This document shows, in pieces, positions 45,274-57,991 of a stretch of 64,000 nt of DNA. The position numbers were made by a program, and so were the translations under genes. Within the stretch, counting starts at the first letter, position 1, and each line of letters opens with the position of its first letter. The notes under the pieces were generated by a model that was given only the letters and a program-made list of their open reading frames with translations, searched no databases and was not told where the DNA came from. Origin of the DNA: Neopestalotiopsis rosae (Eukaryota > Ascomycota > Sordariomycetes > Amphisphaeriales > Sporocadaceae). The stretch is from the NCBI GenBank assembly GCA_023078685.1, contig JALGAS010000003.1:992001-1056000 (forward strand). Reading direction: 5' to 3'.

Positions 45274-48174
45274 ATGGTTGGCCAACGAGAAACAGTGAAA
45301 TGCTCGCTCGCCTGCGAGTACTGCAGAATTAAAAAGGCAAAATGTGGGTGCTCGATCTTGTACTTCCAGTCGTGTGCTGAAAGCTGACCGACGTTCCTTT
45401 GGCGATACAGGTAGCGGCACTCAACCGTGCGGTAATTGTAAAGTAGGTCTATCAACTCATCGGGGCAGGTATACCTCGCCTTCACCTACTGACGGTCTGT
45501 ATCATTCAAGGACCACAATGAGGACTGCATCTTTCCGGAGAGACGGTCGCGAACGAGGAAGCGCAAAGAACGCGAGCAAGAAATGGAAAATCGCTTGTCG
45601 CAGATGGAGAAGCTTCTTCAAGCTGCTACTCAAGGCACCCTCAGCAACATGGCATTTGCGGGCGCTCCAAGCGCTGCTTCGCCACAGACAGCAATATCAT
45701 CGTCTTCCAGTCATCAAGTGTCACAAAATGATCAGAGACGACTGAGCAGTGATGTTGTCGAAAATTCGATTGAATACGTGGGCTCGCTTGCATCGCCTTC
45801 GCAGCCGGAGCCCCTGGAGTCTATCTTGACTTCCCCACCCGCAGAACTACCTGTCATATTCGCCAACACGTCTGCCATTGACCCTGCTTTAGAGCAGCAG
45901 AGCGGGACAATGGAGTCAAACATGATAGAAACAAGTCCCGCCTACACATTCAATTGTCCCACTTCGCTGCAGCTGCCCGCATCCCCGCCAACTTCAGCAA
46001 CAACCAACGACAGAAATACTGGGAGTGGAATACCCGAGACCGATCCAGCATGTCTTGAGTGGAGCGATACGAGACTAATTGATCCTTACCTGCAATTGAA
46101 TCCAAGCCCGGTTACAAGCGATCGCAGCAAACGCCGAGCACTTGAAAAGGACTCGCAAGCAATCGACGATGACGAGACTACTTGCCCTTCGTACTTGTCA
46201 ATTTGTACGTTTCCTGCGGTCGAATGGGTCTCGCAACAATCGGGCATGTCCGACTTCCTTGTTAGTGTAAGACGACTTTCAAACGCCGTCAATCGCGAAC
46301 ATCGACTGGACAAACTCATCGATCCTGTGCGTGCGCCAGAGCCAGATATGGAGACTGCGTTCCGCTGGACCAATGGTTGAGAGTCCCAAAGTCCCCAGCC
46401 ATTTGAAAAACAGAGACCTAATACTAAACGTATAGCTTACTTCGACCACTGCCTGGACCCAATCTTCGAGTATGTGAATCGATCCAATTTCGAGGCCCGT
46501 TTACGACATCACTTCACACACGGAGAAGAGCCGACAAGAAATAAGGGATGGTATGCCATGAGAAATACTGTCTACGCTTCTGGTTGTCGTTATGTAATAT
46601 CCGAGGCCCGAAGTCCCGAAGCCTTTTCAGAATCGCGAGCTCAGTCATGGAAGTATCTTGAAAACGCCTTGTCAGTACACACCGAGCTTCTGTACGGCCC
46701 AACAAGTCTTGATTGTATCCAGGCCCTGCTTTTGATGGTTAGTCAATCTGATCGTTCTTTTCTTCGAGTCCACAGACACATGCAAATGACATTGTCAACA
46801 AATTACGTCTGTGTACCATTTCTCAGCCTTGAGTGCCGAGAATCGCGCTTCAACATATATGCTCACAAACGTTAGGCCTTCCACGCTGAAGCTCTAGGCA
46901 CACCTGCTCTCGAGTTTACTTTACTATCAAATGCTAGTCGGCTTGCACAGTCAAAGGGCCTTCATTTGCGAACGCTTCCTGGCGGTTGCGTTCCTTCAGA
47001 GGATGATGGAACCAGACAGGCACTTTGGTGGAGTTTATACTCTTATGAGAAACATCTCGCATACCGCTCAGGCATCCCGTCTGTACGTTGAATCGTATTC
47101 AATCAGCTATTTTTGGCGTCTGCAATGCTAACAACCACAGTCCATTGACGACGACTATGTGAGCTGCCCACTGCCATCTGTGACGGGATATGCCTCACCC
47201 GTATTCGGCGAATTCCTTGCCAAGACAGTAGTGCAGGCACAGATTTCCTCGACTGTCTCGAAGAAGCTTCAAAGTGCAAAAGCACAGACTGAGTCAGCTG
47301 AAAACATTCTCTCCACCGTTCAGGAGCTAAATCAAAGACTCGGAAAGTGGAGAGAGTCTCTCAATCCAGTTTATCAGACTCAGGCTCCATTCAAAAATCT
47401 GGATTTGGCGCCAGGCATGCAGATATATCATGTTTTCTTCCTGCATTTTTGCTATCATGTGTTGGTGATCGCTATCAACGGAATATTCTGCTATCCTTGG
47501 ATCAGACCGGATATTCACATCCATCAGGACCCTACGATTCTGGAACAAATACGAAGAAGCACAAAAGCCGTCGCCGAATCTTCTAGGCAGATCATACTGG
47601 CAGTACAGAGGCTCGAGATCACATCAACACTGCCAGTCTGGTAAGAGCGCCTCAAGCTACGTTCCATGGCAATCATCGAGGTTCGATACTAACGAGACAA
47701 TTCACGACAGGCTCACCTTTTACTTCCCACTGGTCGGCTTAATCAACCTCTTCGTCTGCATCATCAAAGACCCGCTTGCCCCGACAGCCGCCTCTGACTT
47801 GCTACTGCTAGATCTCGTAGCGGGACATTTTGGCTATCTCGAGTGGATGTCCTCTTCGGAGCTCAACCTGGCTTTCCCAAGAGAGGTTACCTCTTATGCT
47901 CGTGACCTAGTGAGCAAGGCGAAACATGGGACCGCGAATGCTCCAAAGTCAAACGGTACCACCCCACGTGGGGTGCAAGGGGGTCAAAACCTAGACGTAA
48001 GGCCTCAACTCCCAGAATGAAGTGATCGATGCTGAGTAATCTTACTCTCAGATGGCTTCCATTGATGCCCTCATGGGCTTGGAAGACTGGTGCACATTCT
48101 TGCCGCCAATGCAACAGAATTTCTCAACATTAGATGATATGTTCAGGGCTACTGAAACAGCCGAGACACTATGA
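45274..48174 (+). CDS. Zn2Cys6 transcription factor 2
   Basis: ATG at 45274. Two short introns split the zinc cluster, and splicing restores CEYCRIKKAKC|SGTQPCGNCK|DHNEDC, exactly C-x2-C-x6-C-x5-C-x2-C-x6-C. A basic linker and coiled coil follow (RKRKEREQEMENRLSQMEKLLQ). After a Ser/Pro-rich region, the middle homology domain appears (AYFDHCLDPIFEYVNRSNFE, LSVHTELLYGPTSLDCIQALLLM, ALWWSLYSYEKHLAYRSGIPS|SIDDDYVSCPLP). Later exons lead to a last exon MASIDALMGLEDWCTFLPPM ending at 48174. About 780 residues with 6-7 introns, all in phase. It is central in the right cluster, so it is the likely pathway regulator (inference). Confidence 0.9.
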
Positions 48175-48649
48175 ACCTGTAGCTTCACCAAATAAGGAAC
48201 CACGTTGAATTGCCGGTCACAGGAGGGAGACTCCTCAATGAAATAGTTGTTTCTGGCTCTTATAAGCTTTTTTGTATATATATACATAAATCGATTTTTC
48301 TAACAATCCTGGACTTTTTTATCTGCGGTCATATTATGACATCTTGTAAACCTGACATCAATTTTGCCGTCATTCAGAAAATTTTGAAACAAGAAAAGTC
48401 CACGCCTTGCCATAAATATGTGTGGTGTGCGGAAGGTGCGTAAGTCGATCCGGGCCAGGGCCGGTCATACTGAGCGCTGACCGGAATTGGCTGTTCGTGT
48501 TCCGACTGGTCAGTATAATTACAGTCCAGGCGCCCGCAAAACCCAAGAGAAGATATGGAAAAGCCAACAGAAAGGCAATGCTTAGTGAAGCAACTAGCTA
48601 CTTCAAGTTCTTTTCCTTGACCCGTTTTGAAGCGATCACCAAATACAAG

Positions 48650-49556
48650 ATGATGCCCAAATTCCAGAGACTGATCCGTTTCGAAGATACCCAGGGCCGT
48701 GTTCTATTCGGAGAATCGCCATCCTCCGGGGATCTAGTCGGTCAAGAGGTCTCGGTCTATGCTGGAAGTGATCCTTGGCATCTGGAAGCAACAGATGAGA
48801 TTGCCAAAATAGCTCAAGTTTGTTTTTATTCCCAATCGAGAAACTTGCTTCAGAAGCTGATATATTCTGTCATGAACGCAGGTACTGAGCCCCTTACCAC
48901 AAGTCCCCATCATTTACGGAATCGGACTCAATTACAAGACACACATTTCTGAAGCCGGCTTCCCCACTCCGAAGCACCCTACCGTCTTCACCAAGCCACC
49001 AGACGCACTGAACGGACCTTTTGACAATGTCAGAGTACACCCAGACTGTTCCAACATGGACTACGAGGGCGAGCTGGCGGTGGTGATTGGCGAGGATTGC
49101 AAGAACGTTACTTCGAGCAAAGAAGCTCTCAACTACGTCTTGGGCTACACGGTCGCCAACGACGTCAGCAGTCGCTACTGGCAGCTGCCCGAGATCAGCG
49201 GCCAGCAACACGGATACGCCAAGAGCTTTGACGGGTTCGCGCCCCTAGGACCCGTCATCGTCTCGCCCGCTGCCATTGGCGACGTGGACCAGCTCACTCT
49301 GGTAACCAAGGTCAATGGCGATGAGCGGCAGCGTGCGCGGCTGGATGATCTCTTGTTTAATGTCGGAGATCTCATTGTGCACTTGAGTCGCGGAACTACG
49401 CTGCGCGCTGGGACGGTCATACTGACGGGTACCCCCGGTGGGGTTGCGGCGTTCATGAAGCCCCCGGCTTGGTTAAGGGATGGGGACACCGTCGAGGTCA
49501 GCATCTCGAACATTGGAACCATCAAGAATCGCTTTGATTTTGAGGTTTCGCAATAG
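48650..49556 (+). CDS. Fumarylacetoacetate hydrolase-family protein
   Basis: ATG at 48650 or 48653 (MMPKFQRLIRFED). One intron (about 48816-48880) joins EIAKIAQ to VLSPLPQVPIIYGIGLNYKTH, the family's N-cap and start of the catalytic beta-roll. Metal-binding acidic residues are in MDYEGELAVVIG and the family phrase ANDVSSRYWQ follows. GFAPLGPVI and LTGTPGGVAAFM are the standard C-terminal motifs. About 280 residues, full length. Members hydrolyse C-C bonds in diketo acids or act as decarboxylase/isomerase on ring-cleavage products. Placed with an extradiol-type dioxygenase and two flavin hydroxylases, it probably processes a meta-cleavage product (inference). Confidence 0.93.
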
Positions 49557-49656
49557 TAATCTCAATTTAACTGTTTTGAAGGCTTTGTGCCAAGTTATAA
49601 TACACGTTTTTTATCGACTAGTTTTCATGCGCAAACTCAGAACCATGATTCTGTAA

Positions 49657-51821
49657 TTAATCTCTCTTATCACTAAAGACCGAACGAATGAACTCGGGTG
49701 TAAAATTGCCTTCCTCGTCGAGGTTTACTTCTGACTTTGACCACAGATCTGCTATCAATTGCTTGCGAGCAGGCGATCGTGGTTTGATTACACATCTAGT
49801 GAACTTTTATCAGCCAATATCAGCGGTCTCGAGTAGAATCGACTCACTCAAAGTCTTCCGGTCTCACGATCAGACCCGGCGTCACGGCATCGCGGTTGAT
49901 GGGGACTGAAGAACCATCAGGGTTTTTGGCAGGTGAAATGGTGAATCCCCACAGAATGCGGGAAATGGCGAGGAACAAATTCCTCTCGGCGACGTGGAAT
50001 CCGGGGCATACTCTCCTCCCTGCGCCAAAGGTGAAGTGAATTCGCTTCTCCGAGTCTTGATTGATCGCATTGTTCTCTGTTAGTGTGTTGTCGGTAGTCT
50101 GTCGCAGTGGGTCAAATTCCCTGGAGTCGCTAAACCGCTGGTGGTTCAATGTCCAGACCTGTTTAAATCAATCAGTTGAAAATCCGATCGGCAGATAAGG
50201 GCGCCATAGGACACCAACATTCATCATCACCATGGATCCCTTCGGTATGGTCATTCCATTATAAACATCATCTTCCTTGGCAGAATGAGGAACAGCAGCA
50301 CTGAGCGGACTCGGTGCCCCTGTCTAATGGTTAGATCACGTCTCTCCTTATGGAGGCGAAGTCATGAACTCACATCTCAGTGTTTCTTCCACAACACCAC
50401 GGACATAGGGCAGAAGGCTACGGTCACCCCATGCAGGGATTCGGCCGTCGCCAATTACAGAATCGATTTCCTCCTGAGCTTTGGTTTGAATTTCCGGAAA
50501 TAAGACCATGGCCTATTTATGAATGAGCATATTAAGTAGTTTAGTTGATTGACAAACCTACTTTGATAAAACCGAGAATTGTATTGGCTGACGTGTCCCT
50601 AAGGCTTGTTAGCTCGGAGAGTCGGACGCATAGTTTGGGATAAACAATGGCTAACATTGCTGCCCCAAAGCCATGGGCCGTATTATGGGCTATCTGGCGG
50701 TCGTTCAGTCTGTCTGCATCCTTGTCTTGCAGCATATCGCCAATGAAACCTGCAATCACGTTTAGCGCTTCGGACCATAGTCCTCATCTGTGTTGACGAA
50801 CTGGGGCAAGCATTGCCAGATTCTATCTTTTCCTTGGCCTTATCCAACAGTTGCATGAACACGCGTTCTTCCAGTTTCTGTAAATCATAAAGCTTCTTTT
50901 TGCTCGGCAGTGCCCAGTAAGGTAAGATTTGATAGATAGGACGAAGGAATGCGTAAAAGTCCACCAGTTGGAAGTTCGCCGCCTCTGACGTTACATCCAT
51001 CCACTGCCATAATCAGCCAAGATCGCCACGTTATGAATTCTGAGTGTATAATTACTTCGAGTAGATCTTTCACGTAGCCCGTATTGGTCGCTGGGGTTCT
51101 CCAGCCGTAGAGCAACGCTGTGGAGATGCTCGCTGTGTACCGCTGCACATGTTGCACCCAGCCCTCGGGTCGGGTCGCGAGGTCATTCATCAGCTGAAGG
51201 CTATCGAACTCTTGGTATGGGACATATCTGTCCGCCGATTTGACATTCAAACGGATGTGGTACATCTTTCTCTGTCGTCGCCAGACATCATCGTTGCTGC
51301 AAACGAAATCAGTTTCAGCATTGTCGGCGTGGAGATTCTATGGCACCAACTCTCGAAAAGCGATATTGAGATTATCGCCAAAACTTCGTATGTACAAGTC
51401 CGGGCGACAAGAGTAATTACTACTCCTCTTCTCAATGAGATCTTTGACGACAACGGGATCATTGATAAGCAACAGACTCTGCCCTCCGAGCTTCATTGTA
51501 GTTATCGGACCATCTGCAGCTATTGTTAGGTCATGGCATGCGCTATCGCGTTCCAGGTTCCTTACATTGTTGCGCAAGCTTTTGAAACTCGAGATGAAAG
51601 TTTTTGGTTGGCATTTGGTGTAAGTTGCCAAGAATGGGCAAAGTTGGGGGTCCTATAATCGCTCCGTTAGCGTCTTGAAATTTCCTGAGGGAGCGAGCTA
51701 GGGCGTCAGGTCTACCTGGGGGAAATGTCTTTGGTCGACTGCCATACTGTAGGACTTTTTGCGTAAGGAAAAACAGGCATAATCCCACCAAGGAGTAATA
51801 GAAATAAAATTGTTCCGCCAT
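49657..51821 (-). CDS. Cytochrome P450 (P450-2)
   Basis: Start [13 protein letters not shown] at 51821 with an N-terminal anchor, then [18 protein letters not shown]. Exons join in frame: [50 protein letters not shown] (I-helix area) and ETLRW. The haem loop [17 protein letters not shown] has its Cys near 50013. An open frame stops at 49844 after RPEDFE, but a GTGAGT donor there and a downstream acceptor add [18 protein letters not shown]... to a TAA at 49657-49659, mirroring the last intron of P450-1. It is a paralogue of P450-1. Divergent from SDR 2. Confidence 0.9.
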
Positions 51822-52551
51822 GTCAATAATTGTAGAGCTAAGATCTGTGGACAAGATACAGTGCACATCTGGTTTGAAACTTAAACCATCAATTTTTCGA
51901 GGGTATAATGGTGTCGTCAATTTGACCTAGACGGTACATCAAGAGTTTTGTCCACTTGGTAGGTCGAGAACAGGGGGAAAGGAGATCCGGCCTCCGCGGC
52001 GTCGTATCATCAAATTTCCGTTACAATTGAGTGCAAGAACGAGAATGTAATATTCAATACTGTAGCGGGTCAATTGGATTATTTTGTCGCTCACTTTTTG
52101 TGCAATAATCCGAGGAACATGAGCAAGTCTAGTCTCTATTAAACTTGCGACGAGTCTACCGTAACTAAGCCTCAGTGGAAGTGCACAGTGGGTTTATGCT
52201 AATAGGATGCGCTAGCCAATCGCCACAACCAGCTAAGTCGAGCAGAAATGACAATGCTCACAAGTACAGGTGAAAATCTATAATGTTTTTAACAAATATT
52301 AATGCTACATGTAATCGCGCAGAAGACTTGATAGAGGACTATTTCAGCTCACTAATACTCTGATTACTGTGTATCTATGTACGCCCCTTGCCGCAGCTGG
52401 TGGCGGTTGACAGTGTCAATTGGATTCGGGGATCAGGTTCGCATATATGAACCCCGCAGAGTTTCTTCTCTAGAGTCAGCACATGTTCATTATCACGCAT
52501 GGGTAAGTATTTGCGGAACTACTCTGAAACTTCAATCAATTCACGCCAAAT
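51822..52551. promoter_or_regulatory. Divergent promoter, P450-2 / SDR 2
   Basis: A 730-bp spacer with no coding signal and no clear copy of the TTCCGGAA element. Confidence 0.4.
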
Positions 52552-53726
52552 ATGTCTTGGAAGTTTCCCATTGAAGGCAAAATCATCGTGGTGACGGGTG
52601 GCGGGTCTGGTGAGAGCGATGCGCTTTCCATATTGCTTCTACAAATGATTTCTAATTACGCTACAATAGGCATTGGGCTCTCATATGCTCTTCTGGCACG
52701 ATCAAAGGGGCCCAAGGCCGTTATCGTGGCCGATATCAGCCTCACTGATGATGCAAAGTTCGCCATCAAGGATCACAGTGTGATTGAGTTTGTGGAGTGC
52801 GATGTCACCAAGTGGGCTGATCTTCAGAACCTGATCAATGTGTCAATGAAAAAGTTTGGCGACGTTCCAGACGTTTTTGTCGCGTCAGCAGGCGTCTTTG
52901 AGCCGGTGAGAATACGTCCCAATATTCTACAGGAGCGAGCTCCACTCGTAGCGCTCGAGAAACCCTGATCAGTTGGCTTACATGGATACCTGTACTCAGC
53001 CATACTCAAACTTTTGGGAAGACCCAGAGCCTCTAGAGAACAATGGCTACAAACACGTTGACATCAATGTCAATCATCCGGTAGGTATCTTTACCAATCT
53101 GTTTCCAACGGAGTCCAGACTAAATATTTCGATCAAGATCAAACTCACGAGACTGGCGATTCGCGCCCTACTGGGCAAAAATAAGCAAGGCGTGGTAGCT
53201 ATTGTTGGTTCTATTGCGGGCTACAGCAAACAGTATCCAGCGCCCATCTATAGCGCCACAAAACACGCCGTTGTAGGCTTTACCAGGAGTCTCGGACCTG
53301 CTCAAGAGCTGCAAGGCGTCAAGGTAGTCTGTATCTGTCCAGGGTGAGTGCTAGTTCCCATCCGACACGTACCCGCCGGACTCACAGCAGTAACACTCTT
53401 GCAACAGAATTGTGACCACTCCCATATGGACAACGGGAACTCCTGGGTCCGGGGAGCGTTTCGGGGTAAACACATCCGTCGCCATAACCTCTGAAGACGT
53501 TGCCAATGCGATAAGCGACGCGGTAGAATCTGAAGAATATCCCGGAGGTACCATCTTTGAAGTCTCTCAAGATGGGACAAGAGTAATTCCGGAGTGGAAT
53601 ATTCAACCTCCCGGGTTGGTCGATGGGCAGATGGGCAAGGGAACAACTGTCCCGCCCGAGATGATCGCCAAGGCGCTAGGCCCAATCCTGGCTCGCACGG
53701 CAGCTGAGAGGGGACAGTCAAGTTGA
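52552..53726 (+). CDS. Short-chain dehydrogenase/reductase 2
   Basis: MSWKFPIEGKIIVVTGGGSG|IGLSYALLARSKG: the TGxxxGIG motif is split by an intron at about 52611-52669. Further exons give VECDVTKW, VASAGVFEP, KHVDINVNHP, then GSIAGY with YSATK (catalytic Ser, Tyr and Lys) and ICPG|IVTTPIW. Four introns, all phase-consistent. The C-terminus is longer than in classical SDRs and ends AERGQSS. About 310 residues. The ADIS after beta-2 suggests NAD preference (inference). The substrate-loop pattern resembles 15-hydroxyprostaglandin-dehydrogenase-like fungal SDRs. Likely role: oxidation of an alcohol made by P450-2 or -3. Confidence 0.88.
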
Positions 53727-53982
53727 GGAGCTCCGATTGTATAAGCCGGACTCGCCCGGGCCGACCGGAATGTTCTGCTTCCTCAGCTGGACATCAGTCA
53801 CAGGATGTCCGGGATGTCGCCTGCAGGTTTCCAATTGCTTGATACGCCCATCCCTGGTAATAATGTAGATACTAGAGGTCAATACTAGCGTCTCCATTCA
53901 TCAAGTGCTATCACGTATGCCGAGTGACAGACAGTTCTAAGTGACAGTCTCCGCATTGCTTTGGCGCATTGGTGCAACTATA
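53727..53982. promoter_or_regulatory. Short spacer and promoter of monooxygenase 2
   Basis: 256 bp between SDR 2 and FMO2 on the same strand. It contains a CCGACCGGAAT near 53761. Confidence 0.35.
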
Positions 53983-55963
53983 ATGGCAATCTCAGACATA
54001 GGCTCGGGAATGACCGGCGATGTTAAGCTTCCGAGTGATACCGTACTCATCATCGGCGCTGGACCAGTCGGCTTACTGACAGCGTCGGTCCTGGCTTTTT
54101 ACGGAGTGAGATCAGTCATTTTGGAAAGAAATCGCGAGCCTACAAGGTAGACAAAAAATCACACAGCAAATTTCTTTCAGTTAGGGCCATTAATGCTGAG
54201 AGATTACAGATGGCCAAAAATGGACTTGACCAACGCTCGGTCCATGGAACTGCTTCGAAAGATCGGACTGGCAGGTAGTCTTCGTGAGCTCGGTGAGTTA
54301 GTAACTTCCTACTAGTCATAGTGCCCAAAAAAATATAAAACATTCTGATTAATTCCTTCAGGCGTACCTAGCAACATACCGTACACCGTTTTGATGTCTA
54401 CTGGTCTTGGCGAAAATGCAGCGTTCACTCGGTGGAATCACCCGTCAGTTGATGATTACAAGGAACAGATTACAAACCAGAATGACGGGACACAACCTCT
54501 TGAACCATATCAACGAGTTTCCCAGCAACTCTTTGAGACTTGGATGCGAGGCTTGGGCGAAGGAAACCCGCTAATCGATCTTTTGTACGAGCACAAGCTT
54601 GGCTCGATCCATGAAACCGAGAAAGGGGTGGAAGCCGCGGTTATAACTAAAGATGGCTCTTCTCACAAAATTCAAGCTACTTACGCTGTGGCATGCGATG
54701 GAGCATCGAGCAAGAGTCGCAGGAGCCTAGGTATTGACCTTGAAGGCGGTCCATTGTAAGTGATTGTAAATGTCTGTTCGCAATACCTTTGCTGACTCTG
54801 TTCGCACGCAGACCAGCTTCTTTTCTCTTGGTTCATTTTGAATCCAGTGACCTGGAGAGGCTTCACAAACAAGGTCGCTTCTGGCATCTTTTTGTGTTTA
54901 GTCAAGGCGCATTCGGCGGTGCAGTAATCTCACAGGATGAACAAGTCAGTGGCTACAGGTTCTGGTTCAAAATGTAATTGTGGAGTGGCTAACACACGAT
55001 ATGGTACAGAACATATTCACCGTCCATTGTCCTCTGAGTCCCGGCGCGGATGAGTCTTCAATCAGCTCGGAGGATGCAGTATACAGTGTGCTTGGAGGCG
55101 CTAACGGGCCATTCCCCATCAAGATCGACAAAGTCCTGGTGCGGTCCACCTATACACCTAGCACTGCAGTGGCGAAAGAATTTTCAGGTCGTCACCTCCG
55201 CTGTTTCCTCGCAGGAGACGCTGCACATCAAAACATTCCCACGGGCGGATATGGCATGAATACTGGCCTCGGGGATGCTTTTGACGTTGCTTGGAAGCTT
55301 GCCGCCGTCGTCAATGGCTATGGCGGTCAAGGCCTACTCAAGTCATATGAGCAGGAACGCCAACCCGTCGCATTTCGCAATGTTGAGCGAGCTGCTTTTC
55401 ACATGTCGACTCATCTCACCGCGGTCGGACTGTTGGGAAACAATGTCTCCGAAGTCAATAAAACGTCTGAGCAGGGTGTTGAGCTGCAAAACACCCTTCA
55501 CAACCATTACTGTCAGTTTGACGGCGAAAATACCGATCTTGGTATAGAGATGGGATACCGTTACGTTTCTCAAGTCTGCATGACGGATGGTGCTGAGTTC
55601 GAGCCAAAATGGGACCCTCACTGTTATCTACCGACAACGTGGCCGGGTAGTCGAGCTCCCCACTTGTATCTGACCACCGGCGAGTCAATATTTGATCGTC
55701 TCGGGCCGGCTTACTCTCTCGTTGAGTTCAGAGATGACAAAGAAGATGAATATGGCATTGAAGGTATGGTTGAATTTGCCAAGGAGCTTGGAGTACCGTT
55801 GGTCCATGTTGTATTGGTTGGAGAGGATGCTGCTGCTCGTTTATGGGAGAAGAAGCTAGTCCTCGTTAGGCCAGATGGACATGTTGCTTGGAGGGGATCA
55901 CGAGTGAAGGACCTCAGAGAAGCTGAACTCATCTTAAAGACAGTCGTTGGTCGCCACGATTGA
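53983..55963 (+). CDS. FAD-dependent aromatic monooxygenase 2 (phenol 2-monooxygenase/PheA-TfdB type)
   Basis: ATG at 53983 (MAISDIGSGMTGDV). VLIIGAGPVGLLTASVLAFYGVRSVILER is the FAD-binding fold; YAVACDGASSKSRRSLGI is the DG motif; and CFLAGDAAHQNIPTGGYGMNTGLGDAFDVAWKLA is the GD motif in the form characteristic of phenol hydroxylases. A thioredoxin-like C-terminal domain follows (SLVEFRDDKEDEYGIEG...LVLVRPDGHVAWRG). Introns near 54149-54210, 54293-54360, 54757-54812 and about 54944-54980 keep frame. About 560 residues, complete. It should hydroxylate an aromatic ring ortho to a hydroxyl, giving a catechol that suits the VOC dioxygenase (inference). Confidence 0.92.
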
Positions 55964-56238
55964 CTGCCCACTAGCTACTGTCTTCAATAAAAGGCCTTTC
56001 AACATTTTGAAGAATCTTTACGCTTCGTTCAGCTTACCACCATATGGTTCACGGCAGAGCATGAGTGTAGATCCAGAAGCCTATCTCACCTGCCTAATCA
56101 AATGTCATTGGAGCATAAAATAGTAGTATCTTTTGCTCTTGTCTTTTCTTTCTATTTTGAATTCGCAAGCATAAATTGCAAAAGGAAAGGAACGTCGTGC
56201 ATACTTCAGTCTATTCATTCTGATCTACATTCGGCCGT

Positions 56239-57991
56239 TTACCTCCCTCTTTTCCTGCTCTTGCGGTCCATGACTACACCCTTGGACTTGGCTTCCAGCC
56301 ATTCCCTTTCCACAATCTCAGCATGTCGTCGGCTACGGGGCTCCAGAACGGCCTGGAACCTTGCGGGAACATTGAGGAAACCAGGTTCTGTTACGATTGA
56401 AGGCTCTATCTCAACACCATTCATATCCCTGGCGCGCTTGATGTTGAATGCCCACAGAGTACGTGCCATATTGATGAATAGCGAATTTTGTGCGAGATGC
56501 ATGCCGCTGCAGATCCTTCGCCCGGCGCCATAGGCAAAGTGATCACGGAGATTTCCGTCTGGGAGATTGACAGCCTCAGCGCTTGTGTGGGGATCTGAAA
56601 GAAAGCGAGTTGGGTCGTAGGTATCCGGATTCTCCCATCTATTCTCGTCGTAATGGATTGCCCTGGAAATGTCAGGTTCACTGTAATGATAGGACTACAA
56701 GAGACACTCACCACCAATTAAGCATAACGACACTACCCTTTGGAATGAAGTAGCCGTTGTACCAGTCATCGTCCGTCGAAGCGTGGTTCATTCCAGGCTT
56801 GGTGATTGGCCAAAAGCGCAAAGTTTCCTTCACCATCGCCCGGATATAGGGCAAGTTGTCCTCGTCGGAATACTCTGGGAGTCTATCTGGGCCCACTACA
56901 CGGTCAAGCTCTGCTTGTGCAGCAGTGACTACGTGCGGATAGATCTGACAGACTAGGATCCACGCATTGATGACGGTCGATGTCGATTCGCTTCCCGCCT
57001 CGACTAGACCACCCGCTGCATACGCAGCCTGCTCCTCGCTGATGCCACTCTTCTCCAGGCCTCCCTCGTAAAAGTCGCGAATGAAACAATCTGGGGCAGT
57101 GCCGTCCCTGATTTTCTGGACAAGGTCTCGGTAAAACCCAATGTAAATCTCTCGATCATACACGAACCATTCCCGCCCTATCTTCCACCAGTTCTGGACC
57201 AAAAAAGATGGCAAGCTCGCAAGTGGGGGAAACGCGTCAACCAGCCATTTGCCCGGTTCGGACATGAGTGTGAAATGCTCAAGGACTTCATAAATCTTTT
57301 TGATGTAAGGATCGTTCCAGTCTTCAACGCGGTGGCCGTAAGTGACAGTCATGACTACACTAGCTGAATACCGCCGATTGATGTCATAGAATGCCGAGCT
57401 ATCCTTTGCATGCAGAAATTCGTGGAGTACCTGCTTTGATTCGAAATCTTGAACAGGCTTGTACGTGGCAGAAACATTGAAGTTGAGTGCAGTATGGCTA
57501 AGCTTGCGCAGCGTTCTCCAGTGCTCGTTGTAAGGCATGAAGATCTCTCGATTGCTGTTGGAGGTCGCCTCAAAGGCCATGGGCATTCGTGGTCGGGATG
57601 AATATTTGGATCCTCGCTGGTCCATGAGTTCTTTGGCGACGCTGCCGGAGTTGACCCAAATCCAGTCAACGCCGCCCATCTTTGTATAGACAATTGGTCC
57701 ATACTTCTTTGCCCACCCCCGTGTGATGCTGGGAATATCATCTGGCTTGGCTAAAGAGGGCAAGTTGCCGAGCAGAGGGTAACCTCTTGGCCCTGGTGGA
57801 AGCTTTCTTCGACGTTTGTCGTAAGTGAAGAAAAGGTAGGCAGAAAAAATAAGCTGAATATGGGTCAGCTTTCAATTTTGTCGGAAATGAGAGGACAATA
57901 ATTTACTTACGATGACAAGGGTGGGCAGTGAAAATACCTTGGAGAGAACCGAATGTGCTGCCTCATTCACTGGGTGTATTAGCTTTCCCAT
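56239..57991 (-). CDS. Cytochrome P450 (P450-3)
   Basis: MGKLIHPVNEAAHSVLSKVF at 57991, an intron, then a hydrophobic anchor LIFSAYLFFTY and basic KRRRKLPPGPRGYPLLGNLP. Then AKKYGPIVYTKMGG, EHWRTLRKLSH (C-helix), the I-helix EAGSESTSTVI, the ETLRFWP ExxR motif and DEDNLPYIRAMVKE. An intron after MLNWW precedes the haem loop FAYGAGRRICSGMHLA (Cys near 56511). It ends RKSRKRGR at 56239. About 540 residues, intact. It belongs to a different P450 family from P450-1 and -2, closer to O-methylsterigmatocystin oxidoreductase-like CYPs (inference). It shares a divergent promoter with the 269-residue membrane protein. Confidence 0.93.
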
